7,787 bases of DNA from positions 1-7,787 of the forward strand of contig DNNS01000066.1 of assembly GCA_003497555.1 (NCBI GenBank), in the 5' to 3' direction. Below the pieces are notes generated by a model that worked only from the letters and a program-made list of their open reading frames with translations, ran no database searches and was not told the DNA's origin. The translations under genes were made by a program, and so were the position numbers. Of the stretch, positions 1 through 4,603 are shown piece by piece. Position 1 is the first letter of the stretch. The number at the start of each line of letters is the position of its first letter. The stretch is from Spirochaetia bacterium. GTDB taxonomy: Bacteria; Spirochaetota; UBA12135.

Positions 1-33
1 CTCCAGCGGAGCGGGTGGTTCAATTATTTTCAT
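1..33 (-). CDS. Possible start of a gene downstream of ruvC (partial, unidentified)
   Basis: An open frame begins with ATG at 33-31 and reads MKIIEPPAPLE to the window edge, so only 11 codons are visible. They do not resemble the usual RuvA N-terminus, although ruvA commonly follows ruvC. No strong ribosome binding site sits directly before this ATG; the nearest good one, GGAGG at 65-61, is 27 bases upstream. The position just after the ruvC stop suggests the last visible member of the same operon. The true start may be elsewhere, or beyond the window. The function cannot be told from what is visible. Confidence 0.25.
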   Translation of the reverse strand, partial: MKIIEPPAPLE

Positions 34-71
34 CGCTCTGAGTGTCTCACAGGCAGATAGCCTCCAGCCTG

Positions 72-596
72 TTAATTTTTAATGGCTGGATAAGCGGTGC
101 TCCCGTGTAATTTCTGCAATTTTATTAAAACACTGCTGGCTCCGCTATGGCATAATGCACAGGCTGCGGCATCAGCCGTATCGTCCGGAGTAAGAGGTTT
201 TTTCATACCGAGCATGCGCATAACCATAATTTTTACCTGGCGTTTTTCAGCTTGTCCGTAACCGGTCAGCGCCATTTTTATCTGCAGGGGAGTATATTCA
301 AAAATTTCAATTTGCCTTCTGGCAAACTCCAGCATTATTACACCCCGGGCGTGAGAAACATCAATGGCGGTTTTAACATTTTTGGTAAAAAATAGCTTTT
401 CAATCGCTGCCGCATCAATGTTATAATTTTCTATAACCGCAGATAGTTTTTCTGATAAATCAAACAGTCTTTCCGCCAGAGGTGCACGCGCTGCGGTTTT
501 TATGGTTCCTGAAGCAAGCAGACAGATCGAAGGCTTCTTGCTGATTACTGCGTATCCGATAGAACCAATACCCGGGTCAATTCCGATTACACACAT
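72..596 (-). CDS. ruvC: Crossover junction endodeoxyribonuclease RuvC
   Basis: RuvC is the dimeric Mg-dependent nuclease that cuts Holliday junctions symmetrically after branch migration by RuvAB in the cytoplasm. The 174-residue product has normal family length and opens with the strand motif IGIDPG. The four acidic catalytic residues are visible: Asp7, Glu66 in AAIEKLFF, and Asp139 and Asp142 in TPDDTADAAACALCH. The segment around residues 104-120 (LQIKMALTGYGQAEKRQV) is typical of the family. The start ATG at 596 is the only reasonable one because the IGIDPG strand follows at once. Its ribosome binding site is weak (GGAC, about 5 bases away). The gene lies 26 bases after yebC, a classic pairing, so it probably relies on co-transcription with the upstream genes. 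No truncation or frameshift is seen. Confidence 0.98.
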   Translation of the reverse strand: MCVIGIDPGIGSIGYAVISKKPSICLLASGTIKTAARAPLAERLFDLSEKLSAVIENYNIDAAAIEKLFFTKNVKTAIDVSHARGVIMLEFARRQIEIFEYTPLQIKMALTGYGQAEKRQVKIMVMRMLGMKKPLTPDDTADAAACALCHSGASSVLIKLQKLHGSTAYPAIKN

Positions 597-622
597 TCAA
601 GTCCACAGATTAAGCTGAATTT

Positions 623-1348
623 TTAATCAAACCGTGCATTACAGGCCACTGACTGTACGTCGTCGTTATCTTCAATCATTTCAATGACCCGAGCCAGTTT
701 TTCGCGTTTATCGGGCTCGATGTCAATCAGATTTTTGGCAGTGAATTCTATTTCTGCCTCTACAGTTGCTATATTTTTATTTTTTAATATATTTAGTACG
801 GTCAGAAAATCACGCGGATCTGTTTTAATGGTATAACCTTCTTCTTCAGTCACAATATCTTCGCCGCCGGCTTCAAGGACAAGTTCCATCAGTTCATCTT
901 CTGATTTAACCTGGTTTTTTTCAATGGAAATAATTCCCTTTTTTTCAAATTGCCAGCCTACAGATCCGGTTTCCCCCATATTACCGCCGTTTTTGGTCAA
1001 CATGGAACGGATTTCTGCCACAGTACGGTTTTTATTATCTGTGAGCGCAGTAATAATTAAAGCTGCACCGCCCGGCCCGTAAGCTTCATAGTTTATTTCT
1101 TCGTATTGTTCGCCGGCAATTTCGCCTGTTCCCTTTTTTATAGCTCGTTCAATATTGACATTGGGCATATTGGCTTCTTTAGCTTTTAGCACTACGGCTC
1201 TGAGCCGGGCATTGCCTTCAGGATCTCCGCCTCCTAAACGGGCTGCAACTGTAATTTCTTTAATAACTTTACTGAACAGCTGTCCGCGCTTGGCGTCTAC
1301 CGCAGCTTTTTTGTGTTTAATGCTGGCCCATTTGTTATGACCTGACAT
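623..1348 (-). CDS. yebC: YebC/PmpR/TACO1-family protein
   Basis: This 241-residue protein begins MSGHNKWASIKHKK and continues with AKRGQLFSKVIKEI, the N-terminal signature of the YebC/TACO1 family. Family members were first described as transcriptional regulators (PmpR). More recent work ties them to translation, helping ribosomes through difficult stretches such as polyproline, and mitochondrial TACO1 acts on COX1 translation. Length and the acidic C-terminal domains (for example residues around EAGGEDIVTEEEGY) are normal. The start is supported by AGGAG at 1360-1356, 7 bases before ATG. A GC-rich hairpin lies just upstream of that site (1365-1380). yebC next to ruvC is a widely conserved arrangement and does not by itself show a role in recombination. 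The family call is firm; the molecular role is inferred from the family. Confidence 0.98.
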   Translation of the reverse strand: MSGHNKWASIKHKKAAVDAKRGQLFSKVIKEITVAARLGGGDPEGNARLRAVVLKAKEANMPNVNIERAIKKGTGEIAGEQYEEINYEAYGPGGAALIITALTDNKNRTVAEIRSMLTKNGGNMGETGSVGWQFEKKGIISIEKNQVKSEDELMELVLEAGGEDIVTEEEGYTIKTDPRDFLTVLNILKNKNIATVEAEIEFTAKNLIDIEPDKREKLARVIEMIEDNDDVQSVACNARFD

Positions 1349-1364
1349 GTTCTATCTCCTCATA

Positions 1365-1380
1365 GGCGGCCGGGGCCGCC
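1365..1380 (-). promoter_or_regulatory. GC-rich hairpin in the guaA-yebC gap, next to the yebC ribosome binding site
   Basis: The 16 bases are a perfect inverted repeat, GGCGGCC paired with GGCCGCC, with only two central bases (in practice a 6-bp stem with a 4-base loop). It lies 4 bases upstream of the yebC AGGAG. There is no run of T after the stem on the minus strand, so it is not a standard intrinsic terminator for guaA. It may stabilise the 5' end of a yebC message, pause polymerase, or limit access to the ribosome binding site. Role inferred only. Confidence 0.5.
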
Positions 1381-1394
1381 TGTTTATGTGCTGT

Positions 1395-1400
1395 ATTATA
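1395..1400 (-). promoter_or_regulatory. Possible internal promoter -10 box before yebC
   Basis: A perfect TATAAT lies on the minus strand in the guaA-yebC gap. Transcription would start near 1388, giving a short leader with the 1365-1380 hairpin near its 5' end. The weak point is the -35: with a 17-base spacer it would be GAATAA, which is a poor match, and there is no extended TGn element. In a local AT-rich stretch the match could be chance. Confidence 0.25.
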
Positions 1401-1417
1401 ATATGAATGTAAAAAAA

Positions 1418-2950
1418 TTATTCCCATTCAATTGTTCCCGGCGGTTTGGAGCAGATATCATATACCACCCGGTTGATTTCCTTAATTTCGCCGATTATAC
1501 GCCGGGAAAAAGTTTCAAGCAGTTCATAAGGCAGTTTGACCCAGTCTGCAGTCATACCGTCAACGCTTTCCACCGCTCTGATAGCAAGCACATCGGCATA
1601 GGTGCGTTCATCACCCATAACCCCTACTGCTTTGACCGGCAGCAACACGCCGAATGCCTGCCAGATTTTATTATAAAGCCCGGCGTTTTTTATTTCGTCA
1701 ATAACGATGTGATCTGCCCGCTGCAGAATATTAACGCGTTCCGGAGTAATTTCGCCAAGGATACGAACTGCCAGGCCCGGTCCGGGAAAAGGATGCCGCT
1801 GAATAATTTCTTCAGGAACATCAAGCAACCTGCCTATCTCGCGCACCTCATCTTTAAACAGTTCCTGAAACGGTTCTATAATCATTCCCCGACTTTTTAA
1901 ATCAAGAATGCGTTTTACCCGGTTATGATGGGTTTTGATTTTATCGGAAGGGCCTTTTACCGATACAGATTCTATTACATCAGGATATAGTGTTCCCTGC
2001 GCAAGAAAATCAAATTCCGGAACCGCAGAAAAAAATACCTTCACAAATTCATCGCCTATAATCAGCCGTTTTTTTTCCGGATCCGTGATTTTTTTCAGCC
2101 GTTTTAAAAAATTTTTACCCGCATCGATATATTTAATATTCATCTGGAAGTGACGGGCAAAGCGCTCCTTGATCAGACTGCCCTCGTTAAGACGGAGCAG
2201 CCCGTTATCAACGAATACTGCTGTCAGCTGATCTCCGATTGCTTTGTGCAGTAAAACAGCAAGCACCGTGGAATCAACTCCGCCGGATAAACCCAGAACA
2301 ACGGCTTTGCCCCCGGTTTGTTCGCGTATTTCCCGTATTTTGGTATCTATAAAAGAAGGCATTGACCAGCCCGGAGAAATTCCGCAAATACGGAAAATAA
2401 AATTGGAAAGTATTTCTGTACCGTACTGGGTATGATGAACTTCAGGGTGAAACTGCAGCCCATAAATTTTTCTTTGGGGATTTTCAAAAGCGCACAGGGC
2501 ATTATCAGAACGCGCAGTAATAATATAATTTTCCGGAATTTTATCAATACGGTCGCCATGACTCATCCATACGGTTCCTCCGGCTGGAATGTTGCCGAGC
2601 AGATCGCCCTTTGCGCAGATATCAATAACCGTACGTCCGTATTCGCGGCTGCCTGATCGTACAATGTTTCCCTTTTCACAATAAGCGATAAGCTGCATTC
2701 CGTAACAGATACCCAGGATGGGCAAACCGCAGGAAAGAATCGTACTGTCAAGTTTGGGCGCACCAGGAGCATAGACCGAAGCAGGACCGCCGGAAAGAAT
2801 GATTCCTGCCGGCTTATAATTTTTTATTTCATCGTAAGAAACCCGGAATGATACTATGACAGAATACACCTTAAGCTGGCGTATACGCCGGGCAATGAGC
2901 TGGGTATATTGTGAACCGAAATCAAGAATTACGATTGACTGAAATTCCAT
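1418..2950 (-). CDS. guaA: GMP synthase (glutamine-hydrolysing)
   Basis: GuaA converts XMP to GMP using ATP and the ammonia released from glutamine, the last step of guanine nucleotide synthesis in the cytoplasm. The 510-residue product is full length. The N-terminal class I glutamine amidotransferase domain shows the nucleophile Cys82 in GICYGMQL and the His168/Glu170 pair in QFHPEVHH. The ATP pyrophosphatase domain has the P-loop SGGVDST at 222-228. The C-terminal dimerisation domain includes the conserved RHPFPGPGLAVR and ends in the family tail KPPGTIEWE. The start ATG at 2950 lies 3 bases after the rnc stop. rnc ends in two tandem TAA codons immediately followed by this ATG, and a GGGA inside the rnc 3' end is the only ribosome binding site candidate, so translation is probably coupled. 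No odd residues noted. Confidence 0.99.
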   Translation of the reverse strand: MEFQSIVILDFGSQYTQLIARRIRQLKVYSVIVSFRVSYDEIKNYKPAGIILSGGPASVYAPGAPKLDSTILSCGLPILGICYGMQLIAYCEKGNIVRSGSREYGRTVIDICAKGDLLGNIPAGGTVWMSHGDRIDKIPENYIITARSDNALCAFENPQRKIYGLQFHPEVHHTQYGTEILSNFIFRICGISPGWSMPSFIDTKIREIREQTGGKAVVLGLSGGVDSTVLAVLLHKAIGDQLTAVFVDNGLLRLNEGSLIKERFARHFQMNIKYIDAGKNFLKRLKKITDPEKKRLIIGDEFVKVFFSAVPEFDFLAQGTLYPDVIESVSVKGPSDKIKTHHNRVKRILDLKSRGMIIEPFQELFKDEVREIGRLLDVPEEIIQRHPFPGPGLAVRILGEITPERVNILQRADHIVIDEIKNAGLYNKIWQAFGVLLPVKAVGVMGDERTYADVLAIRAVESVDGMTADWVKLPYELLETFSRRIIGEIKEINRVVYDICSKPPGTIEWE

Positions 2951-2953
2951 TTA

Positions 2954-3694
2954 TTAATTTCCCATGATTTTTTTATATGCTTCCTGCGCTGCAGCCTGCT
3001 GGGCGTCTTTTTTGGACTTACCGGTGCCCGATCCGGCAATTTCATTACGAATAATCACTTCTACATGAAAAATACGATCATGCTCAGGGCCTTCTTCCTT
3101 AATAATTCGGTAAACCGGAACTTCTTTACAGTTTTTCTGAACGTATTCCTGCAGATTAGATTTGTAATCGGATGGTACGCCGTTTTGGGCGATATTCTGA
3201 ATGCGATCCGCAAAAATTCGTATTATAAACTGCGAAACCGGAGCCAGACCGCGATCAAGATAATAGGCGCCGATCAGGGCTTCAAAAGCGTTTTCAAGTA
3301 CAGCAGTAGCGGATGTATAATTTTTTATAGCCTCACCCCTGCCCAGCAGAATAAAATCGCCAAGCCCGATACTGCCGGCCGCTTCAGCCAGGGTTTTATC
3401 AGCAACCACTGATGATTTTATTTTTGCCAGCATGCCTTCGTTAAAATCGGGAAAATTTTTAATTAAATATTCGCTTATAACCATTCCGAGTACACTGTCA
3501 CCGAAAAATTCCAGTTTTTCATTATGTTCACGGGTTTCCGGGCAGCGGTTTTCATTGGTATAGGATTTATGGGTAAGCGCAATATGCAGAAGCGCAAGAT
3601 TATCGAATGCCAGGCCGCAGGACATGCTGAAACGGCTTAAATCCCTGATTCTTGCCTGGGAAAGCGTTTCGTTATATCTGGATAATTCCGGCAT
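2954..3694 (-). CDS. rnc: Ribonuclease III
   Basis: RNase III cuts double-stranded RNA, including rRNA precursors and structured mRNAs, as a Mg-dependent homodimer. The 246-residue protein has the nuclease domain (about residues 20-155) with the signature HNEKLEFFGDSVLG, giving Glu59, Glu62 and Asp66. The second metal-binding motif ENAFEALIG supplies Glu138. A double-strand RNA-binding domain follows (about 175-243), ending in SKKDAQQAAAQEAYKKI. Residue 135, which aligns with E. coli Asp114, is Asn; I recall Asn occurring here in some lineages, so activity is still expected. The start ATG overlaps the GNAT stop by one base (TGATG) and has no visible Shine-Dalgarno, which points to termination-reinitiation. 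The N-terminus is about 20 residues longer than the shortest homologues. The usual neighbour era is absent. Confidence 0.98.
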   Translation of the reverse strand: MPELSRYNETLSQARIRDLSRFSMSCGLAFDNLALLHIALTHKSYTNENRCPETREHNEKLEFFGDSVLGMVISEYLIKNFPDFNEGMLAKIKSSVVADKTLAEAAGSIGLGDFILLGRGEAIKNYTSATAVLENAFEALIGAYYLDRGLAPVSQFIIRIFADRIQNIAQNGVPSDYKSNLQEYVQKNCKEVPVYRIIKEEGPEHDRIFHVEVIIRNEIAGSGTGKSKKDAQQAAAQEAYKKIMGN

Positions 3695-4188
3695 CAGACA
3701 TGTTTATGATTGTTATTAATTACATATTCCAGAAGGTCAAGATCGCAGCCGGGAATGGGAATATGCATTTTTTCCCGAAAACCTACTTTGGTCAGCAGGG
3801 ATTTAGCTGCACTCATCACGCGTGGGCCTTTGAATTGAATGGTTTTAAATCCGAAGTTTTTACAGAAATGAATACCTTTTTCAACCAGCCTGGTGCCTAC
3901 GCCTTTTCGTCGGAAAGACGGATGAATAAAAATTCTGCGGAAAAGCGCAGTTTTTTCATCGTCTTCTTTTATTCCCAGTGTTCCGATTATCTGGGAGTCA
4001 AGATCTACAACCATGAATTTATCCCGGTCGCCGGAATAGGATAGTTTTATATTATCAATGTCTTCAAGGGAAAAGCTGTCGGTTAAATCGGCAAATTCCG
4101 ATTCTATAATGGAGAGGATGAATGACATTATGCGATCATGATCCCTTTCTTCATATTCACGGATATTGTACTCAGCTGTTTTATTCAT
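3694..4188 (-). CDS. GNAT-family N-acetyltransferase
   Basis: The product (164 residues) is a single GNAT domain, expected to transfer an acetyl group from acetyl-CoA to an amine. Motif A spans about residues 84-105, with RRIFIHPSFRRKGVGTRL. The RxxGxG acetyl-CoA pyrophosphate loop is Arg93 to Gly98. Motif B is seen near residues 127-140 (AAKSLLTKVGFREK). The substrate cannot be told from sequence: it could be a small molecule, an aminoacyl group or a protein N-terminus. It is not obviously RimI. ATG at 4188 is supported by GGAG at 4199-4196, 7 bases upstream, and by a promoter about 50 bases away, making it the first gene of the rnc-guaA-yebC-ruvC unit. Its stop overlaps the rnc start by one base, so its translation likely sets the level of RNase III. 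Confidence 0.9.
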   Translation of the reverse strand: MNKTAEYNIREYEERDHDRIMSFILSIIESEFADLTDSFSLEDIDNIKLSYSGDRDKFMVVDLDSQIIGTLGIKEDDEKTALFRRIFIHPSFRRKGVGTRLVEKGIHFCKNFGFKTIQFKGPRVMSAAKSLLTKVGFREKMHIPIPGCDLDLLEYVINNNHKHV

Positions 4189-4239
4189 TCGTCTGCTCCA
4201 TGTTGTTTTTATTTAAACCGCCGTTTTAATCACTGCAGA

Positions 4240-4268
4240 ATTATAACATGATTTTGGAAAACCAAGAA
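4240..4268 (-). promoter_or_regulatory. Promoter of the GNAT-rnc-guaA-yebC-ruvC unit
   Basis: On the minus strand TGTTATAAT is a perfect extended -10 (TG at 4248-4247, TATAAT at 4245-4240). The -35 at a 17-base spacer is TTCTTG (4268-4263), a weak match that the extended -10 could offset. Transcription would start near 4234, leaving a 5' leader of about 45 bases that contains GGAG before the GNAT start. It is the best minus-strand promoter seen between mutS and ruvC. Confidence 0.65.
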
Positions 4269-4304
4269 ACAGTAATTTTAAAGGGGTGCAAATATATTTC
4301 TTGG
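4254..4304. promoter_or_regulatory. Operator-like dyads over the -35 region
   Basis: TTGGAAAACCAA at 4254-4265 is a 12-base dyad (TTGG-N4-CCAA). CCAAGAAA at 4262-4269 is also the inverted partner of TTTCTTGG at 4297-4304, with arm centres 35 bases apart. Both symmetries share the CCAA that lies in the -35 region of the rightmost unit-2 promoter, the position expected for a repressor or activator site. Symmetry and position are seen directly; a binding protein is inferred and not identified. Confidence 0.35.
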
Positions 4305-4317
4305 GTAAATAAAACAA

Positions 4318-4385
4318 TAAAACACCCTGCGCCAAAAGCATCAGCGCTTCGCGCTGCCCGACGTAAACGTCGACAGGGTGTTTTA
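4318..4385. repeat. Cloverleaf-like inverted repeat, possible bidirectional terminator
   Basis: A perfect 12-bp outer stem joins 4318-4329 (TAAAACACCCTG) to 4374-4385. It encloses two further perfect hairpins: CAGCGC/GCGCTG at 4342-4347 and 4351-4356 with loop TTC, and CGACG/CGTCG at 4359-4363 and 4368-4372 with loop TAAA. A weak third arm (4328-4340) is possible. The outer stem has the A-tract, GC core, T-tract design of an intrinsic terminator. On the minus strand it is followed by a T-rich tail (4322 to about 4307), so it could end the mutS-DUF1015 transcript. The internal hairpins are unusual for a terminator. It is not a tRNA. Confidence 0.55.
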
Positions 4386-4449
4386 CCCCTACGAGCAGTG
4401 ATTGCCGGCATTGCGTAAGCAATTGCTTAGCATAATCTTGCTGAAGGGG
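4386..4449. repeat. Second palindrome-rich segment
   Basis: CCCCT at 4386-4390 pairs with AGGGG at 4445-4449. Inside are the 8-bp palindrome TGCCGGCA (4403-4410) and the 14-bp perfect palindrome TAAGCAATTGCTTA (4416-4429). An alternative local hairpin, ATTGC/GCAAT with loop GTAA (4410-4423), is also possible. The segment abuts the cloverleaf directly. It could be DNA for a dimeric binding protein, part of a repeat element, or both. No function is assigned. Confidence 0.4.
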
Positions 4450-4459
4450 CATACCCAGC

Positions 4460-4488
4460 CCGACAATGTCATAGCTTTGTGGTATAAT
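4460..4488 (+). promoter_or_regulatory. Plus-strand promoter facing DUF1015 and mutS
   Basis: TATAAT at 4483-4488 is preceded by TGG, an extended -10. A -35 of CCGACA (4460-4465) sits at the optimal 17-base spacing and matches four of six consensus bases. Transcription would start near 4495 and run into the 4508-4548 hairpin and then antisense to DUF1015. No recognisable gene lies on this strand; the only candidate is a 43-codon frame at 4568-4699 that mostly overlaps the DUF1015 3' end. The -35 partly overlaps a small dyad, GACA-A-TGTC (4462-4470). Confidence 0.5.
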
Positions 4489-4507
4489 TCGAGTGGAAGA
4501 TTATTTT

Positions 4508-4548
4508 GCGCTTACATCCCTGCGGCAAGACCGCAGGGTGTTACGCGC
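4508..4548. repeat. Hairpin with arms related to the cloverleaf stem
   Basis: The core is a perfect 8-bp stem, CCCTGCGG (4518-4525) with CCGCAGGG (4531-4538), loop CAAGA. With small bulges it extends through ACA/TGT (4514-4516 with 4539-4541) and GCGC/GCGC (4508-4511 with 4545-4548). It lies 55 bases past the DUF1015 stop on the minus strand, where a terminator could be, but no T-run follows on either strand. Part of its arm, CAGGGTGTT (4534-4542), recurs at 4374-4382 in the cloverleaf. Confidence 0.5.
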
Positions 4549-4603
4549 GGCAAATAAAGAGTCTAATATGAAAAAAATAATTGCCTATGATGTTGTAATG
4601 ATT

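Larger units (their letters stand above)
4189..4603. other. 415-base intergenic region rich in inverted repeats
   Basis: No recognisable gene lies between the GNAT start and the DUF1015 stop. Reading upward in coordinate, it holds the GNAT ribosome binding site (4196-4199), an extended -10 promoter on the minus strand (4240-4268), and dyads overlapping that promoter (4254-4304). Next come a cloverleaf-like inverted repeat (4318-4385) and a second weaker hairpin region with a 14-bp palindrome (4386-4449). It ends with a plus-strand promoter (4460-4488) and a further hairpin (4508-4548). A 79-codon open frame crosses it on the minus strand (4452-4213), but it runs through the palindromes and the promoter and resembles nothing known to me. 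Confidence 0.8.

Noticed and set aside
1411..1420. T-run after the guaA stop as an intrinsic terminator
   Set aside because: Seven T residues follow the stop on the minus strand, but no stable stem precedes them; the nearby GGGAA copies are direct and not inverted.
1388..1900. 170-codon plus-strand frame antisense to guaA
   Set aside because: It is the complement of a well-supported guaA coding region, with no ribosome binding site or family resemblance.
4182..4202. Six-codon leader frame ATG-GAG-CAG-ACG-AAT-GAA-TAA overlapping the GNAT start
   Set aside because: Its ATG has no binding site and it overlaps the GGAG used by GNAT. Chance is the simplest reading.
4318..4385. tRNA or tmRNA-like gene
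   Set aside because: The fold is a branched junction, but the outer stem is 12 bp, the arms lack conserved T-loop and D-loop bases, and there is no CCA-type end.
4213..4452. 79-codon minus-strand open frame (MPLQQDYAKQ...) in the intergenic region
   Set aside because: It passes through the cloverleaf, the palindromes and the promoter -10, has only a poorly placed GGG before its ATG, and resembles no protein family I know. Openness is best explained by the repeats.
4501..4550. Integron attC site
   Set aside because: The imperfect palindrome with bulges is suggestive, but the GTTRRRY/RYYYAAC core sites are absent (GTTACGC does not fit) and no integrase gene is seen.
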